From positions 186,001 to 250,000 of the forward strand of contig NZ_JBMGPW010000004.1 of assembly GCF_049060325.1 (NCBI RefSeq): 64,000 nt of DNA. The letters are read 5' to 3'. The stretch's first letter is position 1, and each line of letters begins with the position of its first letter. This document shows positions 51,175 through 60,125 of the stretch, piece by piece. Under the pieces are notes generated by a model that worked only from the letters and a program-made list of their open reading frames with translations, ran no database searches and was not told the origin of the DNA. This DNA is from Vescimonas sanitatis. Its GTDB lineage: Bacteria; Bacillota; Clostridia; Oscillospirales; Oscillospiraceae. A program made the translations under genes and the position numbers.

Positions 51175-51794
51175 TGCGCCGTCCCCTGCCGCATATAGGG
51201 GTTCATGCGGCGCTCAAAGTCCAGCGTCGTTTCCCGGTCATGGCCGGGCAGGACCCGCCAGTCGCTCTCCAGCGCCGCCAGACGGCCCAGGGAGGCGAGC
51301 ATCTTGGGATAGCTGCCGCCGGGGAAGTCGCATCGTCCGCAGGAGCAGCGGAACAGGGTATCCCCGGCAAAGATCACGTGCTCCCGGTCCAACAGCAGAC
51401 ACACGGAGCCCTCGGAGTGGCCCGGTGTCTCCATGACCCGCAGGGACAGCCTGCCCAGGGGCAGCACGTCGCCCTCCTTATAATACCGCTGGTGCTGTTC
51501 GTCCACCCGGGTGAACAGCAGCTCGCCGCCCCGCCCGGTCACACTGTCCTTCTCGTGGATGTACACCGGTACGTCCGGGTATCTCTCCAGCAGGGGCCGC
51601 ACGGCGGAGGTGTGGTCAAAGTGCCCGTGGGTCAGCAGGATGTACTTGAGTGCGCAGCCGCTTTGGCGCACCAGCTGCTCCACCCGGGAGGCATCGTCGC
51701 CGGGATCGATCAGGGCACAGACCTTCGCGTCCTCGTCGCACAGCAGGTAGCAGTTGGTCATGATAGGGCCCACTTGCAGTGTTTTGATGGTCAT
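51171..51794 (-). CDS. MBL-fold metallo-hydrolase (glyoxalase II-like)
   Basis: 207 residues: NCYLLCDEDAKVCALIDPGDD, LLTHGHFDHTSAV (HxHxDH), METPGHSEGSVCLLLD, VIFAGDTLFRCSCGRCDFPGG, LPGHDRETT. This is the small YcbL-type hydroxyacylglutathione-hydrolase-like protein. It lies between dtd and hemZ. The substrate is probably a thioester such as S-lactoyl-thiol, not shown. Confidence 0.9.
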   Translation of the reverse strand: MTIKTLQVGPIMTNCYLLCDEDAKVCALIDPGDDASRVEQLVRQSGCALKYILLTHGHFDHTSAVRPLLERYPDVPVYIHEKDSVTGRGGELLFTRVDEQHQRYYKEGDVLPLGRLSLRVMETPGHSEGSVCLLLDREHVIFAGDTLFRCSCGRCDFPGGSYPKMLASLGRLAALESDWRVLPGHDRETTLDFERRMNPYMRQGTAQ

Positions 51795-51804
51795 GGCGTC
51801 CTCC

Positions 51805-52251
51805 TTACAGGGTGTCGGTGTCCAGAATGATGGTCAGCGGTCCGTCGTTCAGGCTGTCCACCTGCATATAGGCGCCGAATTCACCCGTCTCGGTGTGAAA
51901 GCCCTTGTCCCGGCACAGCTGCACAAACTTTTCGTACAGGGGGATGGCCACCTCCGGCCGCGCCGCCGCCAGAAAGTCCGGCCGCCGGCCCTTCTTGCAG
52001 TTGGCGTACAGCGTGAACTGCGACACGATCAGCAGCTCTCCGCCCACATCCGTCAGGCTGCGGTTCATTTTTTCATGTTCGTCCTCAAAGATACGCAGGC
52101 CCGTCAGCTTGTCGGCCAGCTTCTCCGCCTGCGCCTCGGTGTCCTCATGGGTCACACCCAGCAGCACCAAAAAGCCCTCGCCGATCTGTCCGATGACCTT
52201 GCCGTCCACGGAAACGCTGGCGTGTTTTACACGGGTCAATACAGCACGCAT
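51805..52251 (-). CDS. dtd: D-aminoacyl-tRNA deacylase
   Basis: 148 residues, complete: MRAVLTRVKHASVSVDGKVIGQIGEGFLVLLGV, catalytic SQFTLYANCKKGRRPDF, and the Gly-Pro motif NDGPLTIILD. It removes D-amino acids from tRNA. The position after relA is conserved in many Firmicutes. Confidence 0.97.
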   Translation of the reverse strand: MRAVLTRVKHASVSVDGKVIGQIGEGFLVLLGVTHEDTEAQAEKLADKLTGLRIFEDEHEKMNRSLTDVGGELLIVSQFTLYANCKKGRRPDFLAAARPEVAIPLYEKFVQLCRDKGFHTETGEFGAYMQVDSLNDGPLTIILDTDTL

Positions 52252-52290
52252 AATTCTATCTCCTTTATACTGTTTGTATTCACATTGGCC

Positions 52291-54495
52291 TTATCCGGCC
52301 GGTCTTGTCACCCGCATGACGCCCGATATCTGCTCCAGCCGCCGCATGACGGTCCGCAGCTGCTCGCTGTCCGGCACGTCGATGTCCAGCGACAGCAGGG
52401 CAAAGCCGTCCGGCGTGCTCCGGGCATTCAGCGAGGAGACGTGGGTCTTGGTGCTGGACAGCACCGTGGACACGTCCATGATGATGTTGATGCGGTCCTT
52501 GGCGGTGATCTCCAGCGTGGTGCGGTAGCTCTCCTTGGTGTCGCTGCCCCAGGAAACCTTGATCCACCGGCCCGCCTCGCTGGGCTTGCGCCGGGCCGGG
52601 TCCGCGTTGGGACAGTCCGCCCGGTGCACGGAGATGCCGTAGCCGCGGGTGATGAAGCCCACGATGTCGTCACCGGGCACGGGGGTGCAGCACTTGGAGA
52701 ACTTCACCAGACAGTTGGTCAGCCCCTCCACCACGATGCCCTGCTCACTTCTGGTGCGCTGGGGCACGGCGGGGCGCATGATTTGCGGCTGATCCGCCAC
52801 GGGGACCTCAGCCTGCCGTTCCGTCTGATGCTGGTGGATGATGCGCTGGATGTCCTCCCGCAGCCGGCCGACGACCTTCAGTGCAGAAATGCCGCCGTAG
52901 CCGATGGCGGCGTACATATCGTCCAGTGACGTGAAGCACAGCTTCTTCAGCACGCCGGGCAGGTTCTCCTCGTTGGTCAGCTCCTTCAGCGTCACGCCGG
53001 TGCGCTTCAGCTCCGACTCAAAGCTCTGCCGCCCGTTGACGATGTTCTCGTCCCGCTTTTCCTTCTTGAACCACTGGCGTATCTTGCTGCGGGCGTTGCT
53101 GCTGCGGGCGATCTTCACCCAGTCACGGCTGGGACCGTGGGCGGATTTGCTGGTCATCACTTCCACCACGTCGCCGTTGCGGAGGTGGTAGTCGAACTGC
53201 ACGATCCGCCCGTTGACCTTGGCGCCCACCATGTGGTTGCCGATGGCGGAGTGTATGGTGTATGCGAAGTCGATGGGCGTGGCGCCCGCCGGCAGGTTGA
53301 TGACGTCGCCATTGGGGGTGAACACGAACACCTCGTCGGCGAACATGTCCACCTTCAGGGAGTGGATAAAGTCCTCGGCGTCGGCGTCCTCCTGATTTTC
53401 CAGCAGGCGGCGCACCCACTCATAGCTGCGCTCGTCCCCGGCGCCCTGGCCGTTCTGCTTGTACTTCCAGTGGGCGGCCACGCCGTACTCCGCCACCTCG
53501 TGCATCTCCTTCGTCCGGATCTGTACCTCGAAGGGGATGCCGCTTTCGCCCACCACCGTGGTGTGCAGGCTCTGGTACATATTGGGCTTCGGCGTGCCGA
53601 TGTAATCCTTGAACCGGCCCAGAATGGGCTTGAACAGGTCGTGGATGATGCCCAGCACGTTGTAGCAGTCCGCCACCGTGTCCACAATGACCCGGAAGGC
53701 GAACAGGTCGAACACATCGTCCAGGCTCTTGTTCTGGGTGTACATTTTGCGGTAGATGGAGTAGGGGTGCTTCATCCGGCCGTAGACCGTGGCGTCGATG
53801 CCCTCCTCCTTCAGCCGCGTGACGATGCGGTCGTGCACGGCGGACATGAACCCGTCGTACTCCGCGGCCTTTTCGTCCAGCGCCTCGGTGATCTCCCGGT
53901 AGCCCACCGGGTCCAGATACTTCAGCGACAGGTCCTCCAGCTCCCATTTCATCTTCTGCATACCCAGTCGGTGTGCGATGGGGGCGTAGATCTCCATAGT
54001 CTCAAAGGACTTCTGCTTCTGCTTCTCCGGCGTCTGGTACTCCATAGTCCGCATATTGTGCAGCCGGTCGGAGATCTTGATGAGGATGACCCGGATGTCC
54101 TTGGCCATGGCCATGAGCATCTTCCGCAGGTTCTCCATCTGCTCCTCTTCTTTGGAGGTGTAGTGGACCCGCGTCAGTTTGCTGACGCCCTCCACCAGAT
54201 CCGCCACCGTAGGGGAAAACAGCTTTGCTAGCTCCTCGTGGGTGGCGGTGGTATCCTCGATGGTGTCGTGCAGCAGGGCCGCCACAATAGACTCTGTGTC
54301 CAGGTGCAGCTCCTCCGCCACGATCTGTGCCACCGCCAGGGGATGTGTGATAAAGGGCGAGCCGTCCTTACGGTTCTGCCCCGCGTGGTGGGTATCGGCG
54401 AATTCATAGGCGGCGCGTATCTGGTCAAAGCCCGCCGCCGGGTTGTAGCCCTTTACCGTCTCCACAAGATGTTCGTATTGCTCCTGAGGTGTCAC
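52291..54495 (-). CDS. relA: Bifunctional (p)ppGpp synthetase/hydrolase (Rel)
   Basis: 734 residues. HD hydrolase: FITHPLAVAQIVAEELHLDTESIVAALLHDTIEDT; synthetase: KHPYSIYRKMYTQNKSLDDVFDLFAFRVIV and YQSLHTTVVGESGIPFEVQIRT; TGS: DEVFVFTPNGDVINLPAGATPIDFAYTIHSAIG; C-terminal zinc-finger/ACT region (VKFSKCCTPVPGDDIVGFITRGYGISVHRADCPN and TLEITAKDRINIIMDV). Both catalytic sites look intact. Start overlaps the recJ stop. Confidence 0.97.
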   Translation of the reverse strand: MTPQEQYEHLVETVKGYNPAAGFDQIRAAYEFADTHHAGQNRKDGSPFITHPLAVAQIVAEELHLDTESIVAALLHDTIEDTTATHEELAKLFSPTVADLVEGVSKLTRVHYTSKEEEQMENLRKMLMAMAKDIRVILIKISDRLHNMRTMEYQTPEKQKQKSFETMEIYAPIAHRLGMQKMKWELEDLSLKYLDPVGYREITEALDEKAAEYDGFMSAVHDRIVTRLKEEGIDATVYGRMKHPYSIYRKMYTQNKSLDDVFDLFAFRVIVDTVADCYNVLGIIHDLFKPILGRFKDYIGTPKPNMYQSLHTTVVGESGIPFEVQIRTKEMHEVAEYGVAAHWKYKQNGQGAGDERSYEWVRRLLENQEDADAEDFIHSLKVDMFADEVFVFTPNGDVINLPAGATPIDFAYTIHSAIGNHMVGAKVNGRIVQFDYHLRNGDVVEVMTSKSAHGPSRDWVKIARSSNARSKIRQWFKKEKRDENIVNGRQSFESELKRTGVTLKELTNEENLPGVLKKLCFTSLDDMYAAIGYGGISALKVVGRLREDIQRIIHQHQTERQAEVPVADQPQIMRPAVPQRTRSEQGIVVEGLTNCLVKFSKCCTPVPGDDIVGFITRGYGISVHRADCPNADPARRKPSEAGRWIKVSWGSDTKESYRTTLEITAKDRINIIMDVSTVLSSTKTHVSSLNARSTPDGFALLSLDIDVPDSEQLRTVMRRLEQISGVMRVTRPAG

Positions 54496-56582
54496 AGCGC
54501 ACCGCCTCCCTTCTCGTTATCGTTTTGCAGCGTGTTCATCAGCGGCGACTGATCCAGTGCTACGTGTTGTCCCCGCCGCAGGTGCAGCGTGATGGCGTCG
54601 CCGTTCAGCTGCCAGTCCAGCAATCCCCGTTCCCGGAACACCGCGGCGCACATGGCTGCCCGCAGTACCGGTTCCGCGCCGCCCAGCTCCGCCGCCATCA
54701 GCCGCAGCAGCGGCAAGCGGTCTGTGGTCAGCCCGTCCTCGGGCACTGTCCGGTCTAAAAACCGCCAGGCGGCGGCGAATTGCTCCCGGGTGGGCAGCGC
54801 CCGCCGCGCCTCCCGCAGGGAAACGGCCTTTCCGGCGGCGCACCGGTGGGCCAGTGTCAGCGCCTCCTGCTCCCGCCCGCTGGCGCAGAGGGAGGGCCGG
54901 ATGTCCACCATCTGCAGCTGTACCGTCCGGCTGCCCCGGAACTCATTGATCTGCAAATAAAATGCCGCGTCCACCCGGTCGCCCGGATGGCACCCGCAGC
55001 GCTCGGCCACGGTGGAGAAGAATATGCCGTCGAACTGGGCGCAGCCCTTGCCCAGCCGCAGCTTCAGATGCCGGTTCTGGCCCACGTTCTGGGTCCGCAG
55101 CAGCGTGGCGCCCAGCAGGCAGAACAGCGGTCTGGCGTTGCCGCTGCCATAGGGCTCCAGCACGGACAGGGCCTCCAGCTCCTCCAGCGTCACCGCGGCG
55201 GGGTGGGCGATGGCCACGTCGATCTCCAGCGCCGACTCCGGCTGCTGTCCGCCGCAGTAGCTGCGGGCATATTCATTCATCCGGTCCCGGAAGGCCGGTA
55301 TGTTGCTGCGGTCGATGGTAAAGCCCGCCGCCAGCTCATGTCCGCCGAAGCCCAGCAGCAGGTCCTTGCAGTTTTCCAGCGCGGCGAACAGATTAAAGCC
55401 GCCCCAGCTGCGGCAGCTGCCTTTGCCGGTGCTGCCGTTCAGATGGATCATAAAGCTGGGCCGGGAGTATTTTTCCGACAGGCGGCTGGCCACGATGCCC
55501 ACCACGCCCTGGTGCCACCGGCTGCTCTCCAGCACCAGCGCGCTGCGCTGGCGCTCCGGCATCCGGTCGATCATCTCCTCCGCCTGGGTGTAGATATCCT
55601 GCTCTACGTTCTGGCGCTCCCGGTTCAGGGCGCACAGCTCCTTAGCCATGGCCTCCGCCGCGGCGGGATCGGTGCACAGCAGCAGCTCCGCCGCCTTGTC
55701 CGCCGCGCCCATGCGTCCGGCAGCGTTGATCCGCGGCGCCAGCACGAAGCCGATCTGCACCGAGGAGATCTCCTTCCCGCTCAGACCCGCCTCCCGCAGC
55801 AGGGCGTGCAGGCCGATAAAGTCCGAGTGCTCCAGCGTGGCCAGCCCGCGGGAGACGATGGTGCGGTTTTCGCCGGACATCTGCATGACGTCCGCTACCG
55901 TGCCGATGGCCGCCAGCGTGCAGTACCGGGCAAAGAGAGGCTCCTCCCGGTCCGGCCCGCCCAGGGCCAGCACCAGCTTCAGCGCCACGCCGCAACCGGC
56001 CAGATGCTTGAAGGGATAGCCGCAGTCCGCCCGGTGGGGGTCCACCACGGCCACGGCCCGGGGCAGGACCTCCCGGCACTCGTGGTGGTCGGTGATGACC
56101 ACGTCCAGCCCCAGTGAGTTGGCGTAGTCCACCTCTTCCACACCGGTGATACCGCAGTCCACCGTTACCAGCAGGCGCACGCCCTGGTCGAAAAGGCCCT
56201 TGATGGCGTCACGGCTGAGACCGTAGCCGTCCTCGATGCGCCGGGGAATGTAGTGCACCACGTCGGCGCCCCGGCTCTTGAGATAGTCTACCAGAATACA
56301 GGTGGCGGTAATGCCGTCCACATCATAGTCGCCGAACACGGCGATCCTCTCGCCATTCGCGATCGCCTGCTGCACACGCGCCGCGGCCTTGTCCATGTCC
56401 CGCATCAGGAAGGGACTGATGGTCAGCTTGTCCTCACGCTCCAGAAAGGCGGCGGCCTGCTCCGGCGTTTCGATGCCGCGCGCGGAGAGCACGGCGGCCA
56501 CCAGATAGGGATAGCCGGCCGCGCGCAGACATGCCTGCGCCTCCGGCTTTTCCGGCGCGATATGCCACTTGCTGAACCGCAC
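54492..56582 (-). CDS. recJ: Single-stranded-DNA-specific exonuclease RecJ
   Basis: 696 residues. DHH motifs: VFGDYDVDGITATCILVDYL, VDCGITGVEEVDYANSLGLDVVITDHHECREVLP; DHHA1: GFGGHELAAGFTI; OB fold with PYGSGNARPLFCLL. The last ~110 residues are an extra domain common in Firmicute RecJ. GTG 56582 is chosen because AAAGGAAGG lies eight bases before it; GTG 56591 overlaps that site. First gene of the recJ-relA-dtd run. Confidence 0.95.
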   Translation of the reverse strand: MRFSKWHIAPEKPEAQACLRAAGYPYLVAAVLSARGIETPEQAAAFLEREDKLTISPFLMRDMDKAAARVQQAIANGERIAVFGDYDVDGITATCILVDYLKSRGADVVHYIPRRIEDGYGLSRDAIKGLFDQGVRLLVTVDCGITGVEEVDYANSLGLDVVITDHHECREVLPRAVAVVDPHRADCGYPFKHLAGCGVALKLVLALGGPDREEPLFARYCTLAAIGTVADVMQMSGENRTIVSRGLATLEHSDFIGLHALLREAGLSGKEISSVQIGFVLAPRINAAGRMGAADKAAELLLCTDPAAAEAMAKELCALNRERQNVEQDIYTQAEEMIDRMPERQRSALVLESSRWHQGVVGIVASRLSEKYSRPSFMIHLNGSTGKGSCRSWGGFNLFAALENCKDLLLGFGGHELAAGFTIDRSNIPAFRDRMNEYARSYCGGQQPESALEIDVAIAHPAAVTLEELEALSVLEPYGSGNARPLFCLLGATLLRTQNVGQNRHLKLRLGKGCAQFDGIFFSTVAERCGCHPGDRVDAAFYLQINEFRGSRTVQLQMVDIRPSLCASGREQEALTLAHRCAAGKAVSLREARRALPTREQFAAAWRFLDRTVPEDGLTTDRLPLLRLMAAELGGAEPVLRAAMCAAVFRERGLLDWQLNGDAITLHLRRGQHVALDQSPLMNTLQNDNEKGGGAL

Positions 56583-56722
56583 GGCGGTCACCTTCCTTTC
56601 TGTATGATAAATGGAACTTTCATCCCATGATAACATTACTAATACTTTATTATATCAACATCGTGCGGAAAGGTAAAGAAAAAATTTCTTTTCCGCACCT
56701 GTTCGGAAAAGAAAACAACAGC

Positions 56723-56751
56723 TTGCAATCCGCGGCCATATGGTCTATGAT
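56723..56751 (+). promoter_or_regulatory. Promoter of the E2-like acyltransferase gene
   Basis: TTGCAA (56723-56728), 17-bp spacer, TATGAT (56746-56751). Its start near 56758 rules out ATG 56740 as a translation start. Confidence 0.75.
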
Positions 56752-56784
56752 GGATACAATACAGACAGAATCGAGGAACTGCTC

Positions 56785-57654
56785 ATGCGCCCTGACGGAA
56801 AGCGAGTAAAGGACCTGCCCCCCATCGTGGCAGCCATTCCCTACATCATGCCCAAGCGGTACGATGCCTGGAACACCATCACCGAAAACATCGACGAGGA
56901 GGGCATCAAGGCCTATATCCGCGAAAAACGGCGCGCTGGGATCCGCATCAACCACATGGCGGTGATCATCGCCGCCTATTACAAGGCCTATCAGACCAAC
57001 CCCAAGCTCAACTGGTTCGTGGTCAACAGTCATCTCTATGAGCGCAACCATTTCTGCGTCTCCTTTGTCATCCTGAAAAAGCGGGCCGACGGCAGCCCGG
57101 ATGAGACAACGCTGAAGATCTATCTGGAGCCCAAGGACACTATTTTCACCATCAACCAGAAGATCGCCGATGCCATCGCCGTCAACAGCCAGACGGAGCA
57201 GAAGAACAGCACCGACAAGTTCGCCAAGATGATGTTCTCCATCCCCGGCCTGCCCAAGTTCGTGATCTGGCTGGCCTACCATCTGGACAAGCACGGCCTG
57301 CTGCCCCGGAAGATCATCGACCTGAGCCCCTTCCACACCAGTATGTTCATCACCAATCTGGCGTCTATCAAGACCAGCTACATCCACCACCACTGCTATG
57401 AATTCGGCACCACCAGCGTGTTCGTCTGCATGGGCAAGCCGGTACCTAACTACATGAACGGTGACCTGACCAAGAAGATGATGCCTTTGGGCATCGTTAT
57501 GGACGAGCGTATCTGCACCGGTTATGAGTACGCCGCCTTCTGTCACGACTTCCGCAGGTGCCTGCGGGACCTGACCTGTCTGGAGATGCCCTTCGACGGC
57601 AGCGCCCCGACGGAGATGCCGCAGGCAGAGGAAGCGGCTCCCGCCGAAGCGTGA
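56785..57654 (+). CDS. Stand-alone 2-oxo acid dehydrogenase E2/chloramphenicol-acetyltransferase-fold protein
   Basis: 289 residues. Whole-length similarity to the catalytic domain of E2 acyltransferases: IPYIMPKRYDAWNTITENID, INHMAVIIAAYYKAYQTNPKLNWFV, SPFHTSMFITNLASIKTSYIHHHCYEFGTTSVFVCMGKP, GIVMDERICTGYEYAAF. There is no lipoyl or E1/E3-binding domain and no E1 or E3 gene nearby, and the usual catalytic HxxxDG near the C-terminus is not seen (DERICTGYE instead). It may use CoA esters for another acceptor or be regulatory. ATG 56785 has GAGGAA six bases upstream. Confidence 0.8.
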   Translation: MRPDGKRVKDLPPIVAAIPYIMPKRYDAWNTITENIDEEGIKAYIREKRRAGIRINHMAVIIAAYYKAYQTNPKLNWFVVNSHLYERNHFCVSFVILKKRADGSPDETTLKIYLEPKDTIFTINQKIADAIAVNSQTEQKNSTDKFAKMMFSIPGLPKFVIWLAYHLDKHGLLPRKIIDLSPFHTSMFITNLASIKTSYIHHHCYEFGTTSVFVCMGKPVPNYMNGDLTKKMMPLGIVMDERICTGYEYAAFCHDFRRCLRDLTCLEMPFDGSAPTEMPQAEEAAPAEA

Positions 57655-57658
57655 ATAC

Positions 57659-57691
57659 AACAAGCCCCGGAGCGATGCCCCGGGGCTTGTT
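57659..57691. terminator. Terminator between the E2-like and DUF975 genes
   Basis: AACAAGCCCCGG / CCGGGGCTTGTT with a 9-nt loop, convergent genes on both sides. Confidence 0.8.
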
Positions 57692-57700
57692 CTCTGCATA

Positions 57701-58465
57701 TTACCAGTTATCCTCGCCAAAGGGGTCATGGGGGCGAAACTGATCGTCGTCCTCCGGCCGCGGCGGGAAGAAGCCTACGCCCTTGATCTTTTTGATCTCC
57801 TGGAAAAAGGCGATGTTGGCCTGCGCCCGGTAGGGAGCTACCCAGATATCCAGAATGCCCAGTGTCAGACTCACCAGAATATTCCATCCGATGAAGCTCA
57901 GATCCAGCACGAACAGCTGCCACTTGAAGCCCAGGGTCTGGGCCTTGCTCATGTTGAGGGCCTCCATGACGCCGATCTCCGGGTTTTCGCACAGGTTCAG
58001 CATAGCAAAGCGGTAGCGGTAGGCCGCCACGATCCCGGGGACCACCAGCAGCAGCGTCCACAGGGAGATGAAGATGACCTGCACGACATACAGCAGAATG
58101 ATCTTCCCGGCGAAGGCGAAGCCATCGAACAGGGTGACGAAGGGCATCTCCTCACCCCGACGGATGCCCAGGTGGTACAGGGACGCACCGACGTTGAGCA
58201 CTACGCCCAGCAGCGTGCACACGATGGTCACAAACCACACCGCAAAAGCGGGGAACGCCCGGTGCAGCGCCAGGAAGCTCAGATCCATATCGAACCGCAG
58301 GGAGTAGACATAGGCGAACTCGTCGTCCATCTGCACATAGTCGCTGATGCCGTTGATGACGAACATGATGGCCAGCAGCACCAGCGTAAACAGGTAAGGG
58401 CTGACCTGTGCGGTTTTCAGCAGCATCTTGGACTCCCGCTTCAGGGAACCACGGTCAAGTACCAT
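57701..58465 (-). CDS. DUF975 family membrane protein
   Basis: 254 residues with about five helices. KRESKMLLKTAQVSPYLFTLVLL at the start, VWFVTIVCTLLGVVLNVGASLYHLGIRRGEE, FISLWTLLLVVPGIVAAYRYRFAMLNLCENPEIGVMEALNMSKAQTLGFKWQLFVLDLSFIGW are the DUF975 landmarks. The C-terminus is soluble and Pro/Asp-rich. Function unknown. Start 58465 follows GGATGG. Confidence 0.88.
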   Translation of the reverse strand: MVLDRGSLKRESKMLLKTAQVSPYLFTLVLLAIMFVINGISDYVQMDDEFAYVYSLRFDMDLSFLALHRAFPAFAVWFVTIVCTLLGVVLNVGASLYHLGIRRGEEMPFVTLFDGFAFAGKIILLYVVQVIFISLWTLLLVVPGIVAAYRYRFAMLNLCENPEIGVMEALNMSKAQTLGFKWQLFVLDLSFIGWNILVSLTLGILDIWVAPYRAQANIAFFQEIKKIKGVGFFPPRPEDDDQFRPHDPFGEDNW

Positions 58466-58664
58466 ACTAAAATACCATCCTTTCGGAATAGAGTTTGATA
58501 TCCGGCGGAGGACCGTCTGCCGCAGTGCAGGAAGTTTTTTCCGGCGGTGTCCGTCCCTCTACCGTATAGTGTAGCACAGCTGCCCGAAAAACACAAGAGG
58601 CGGTCTTTGCCGGTGAAGTTTCCGACAAAAACCGCAAAAAAACGTGGGAATTTCAACGCGGGGC

Positions 58665-58693
58665 TGGACAAGAGAAAAGTTTTGTTGTAATAT
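58665..58693 (+). promoter_or_regulatory. Promoter of the rnf operon
   Basis: TGGACA (58665-58670), 17-bp spacer, TAATAT (58688-58693), 55 bp before rnfC. Confidence 0.7.
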
Positions 58694-58748
58694 TTAAGAC
58701 AGTATGCGGTGGCATAGCGCCACCCGGTAGTAAGATGAGGTGAAGACA

Positions 58749-60122
58749 ATGGCACAAGCATTCTTTGGCGGCGTTCATCCCAACGACATGAAGGCCGCAA
58801 CCAATGAAAAGGCCATCGAAAAGCTGGCGGCGCCGGCTGAGGTGGTCATTCCCATGTCTATGCACATCGGTGCGCCTTGCAAGCCTATTGTAGCGGTAGG
58901 CGACAAGGTTAAAATTGGACAGAGGATCGGCGAACCCGGCGGATTTGTTTCCGCCCCCATCCACGCCAGCATCTCCGGCACGGTCAAGGCCGTGGAGCCC
59001 CGTCCCTTCTCTATGGGCGGCAAGATGATGTCCGTGGTCATTGAAAACGATTTCCAGGATGAGGTCTCCGAGGAAGTCAAGCCCGTGGCGGATCCCGACA
59101 GCCTGACGCCCGAGCAGCTGGTGGAGATCGTCAAGAACGCCGGCATCGTCGGCCAGGGCGGCGCGACATTCCCCACCCATGTGAAGATCTCTTCCGGTCT
59201 GGGCAAGGTGGACTATGTGATCATCAATGCCGCGGAGTGCGAGCCGTACATCACCGGCGACCACCGCACCTGTCTGGAGCGTCCGGAGCAGGTCATCAAG
59301 GGCGCGACCCTGCTGGCCAAGTGCTTCGGCGTGGATAAGGTGTACATCGGCATCGAGGCCAACAAGCAGAACGCGGCTGACGTCCTGAACGCCAAGATCG
59401 CGGAGCTGAACGCCCCCGTGGTGGTGGAGGTCCTGCACACCCGCTATCCCCAGGGCGCTGAGAAGCAGCTGGTCCAGGCCGTCTCCGGCCGTCAGGTGCC
59501 CTCCGGCAAGCTGCCTGCCGACGCGGGCTGCTGCATCTTCAACCTGAATACCACCTGCGCCATCTACCGCGCGGTGTATGAGGGTATGCCCGTGGTCAAC
59601 AAGATCGTCACCGTCTCCGGTTCCGGCGTCATCGAGCCCAAGAACATCGAGTGCCCCATCGGCACCCCCATTACCAAGCTGTTCGACGCCTGCGGCGGCC
59701 TGAAGGACGAGACCTACAAGCTCATCATGGGCGGCCCGATGATGGGTCTGGCCCAGTACGACGTGGACGTCACCGTGGGCAAGGGTACCGGCGCCATGCT
59801 GGCCTTCGCCGACAAGGAGGAGCAGTACGTCGAGGATCCCCAGTGCATCCGCTGCGGCAAGTGCGTGGGCGTGTGCCCCATCCGTCTGGAGCCCATTTTC
59901 ATGTACAAGTACCTGATGAAGGGCGACGTGGACACCTGGCAGAACGTGCTGCACGGCATGGACTGCATCGAGTGCGGCGCCTGCACCTACACCTGTCCTG
60001 CCCGCCTGCCCCTGACCCATGCGTTCCGTCTGGGCAAGCAGGAGGTCAACAACGCGAGAATGGCCGCCAAGGCCAAGGCGGAGGCCGAGGCAAAGGCCGC
60101 TGCCGAAAAGAAGGAGGCGTAA
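58749..60122 (+). CDS. rnfC: Rnf electron transport complex subunit C
   Basis: 457 residues. Barrel-sandwich start (FGGVHPNDMKAATNEKAIEKLAAPAEVVIPMSMHIGAPCKPIVAVGDKVKIGQRI), NADH/FMN-binding GQGGATFPTHVKI and AAECEPYITGDHR, and two ferredoxin clusters CIRCGKCVGVCPIRLEP and CIECGACTYTCPARLPL. It passes electrons between NAD and the membrane subunits. ATG 58749 has GAGGTGA upstream. Confidence 0.96.
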   Translation: MAQAFFGGVHPNDMKAATNEKAIEKLAAPAEVVIPMSMHIGAPCKPIVAVGDKVKIGQRIGEPGGFVSAPIHASISGTVKAVEPRPFSMGGKMMSVVIENDFQDEVSEEVKPVADPDSLTPEQLVEIVKNAGIVGQGGATFPTHVKISSGLGKVDYVIINAAECEPYITGDHRTCLERPEQVIKGATLLAKCFGVDKVYIGIEANKQNAADVLNAKIAELNAPVVVEVLHTRYPQGAEKQLVQAVSGRQVPSGKLPADAGCCIFNLNTTCAIYRAVYEGMPVVNKIVTVSGSGVIEPKNIECPIGTPITKLFDACGGLKDETYKLIMGGPMMGLAQYDVDVTVGKGTGAMLAFADKEEQYVEDPQCIRCGKCVGVCPIRLEPIFMYKYLMKGDVDTWQNVLHGMDCIECGACTYTCPARLPLTHAFRLGKQEVNNARMAAKAKAEAEAKAAAEKKEA

Positions 60123-60125
60123 ACC

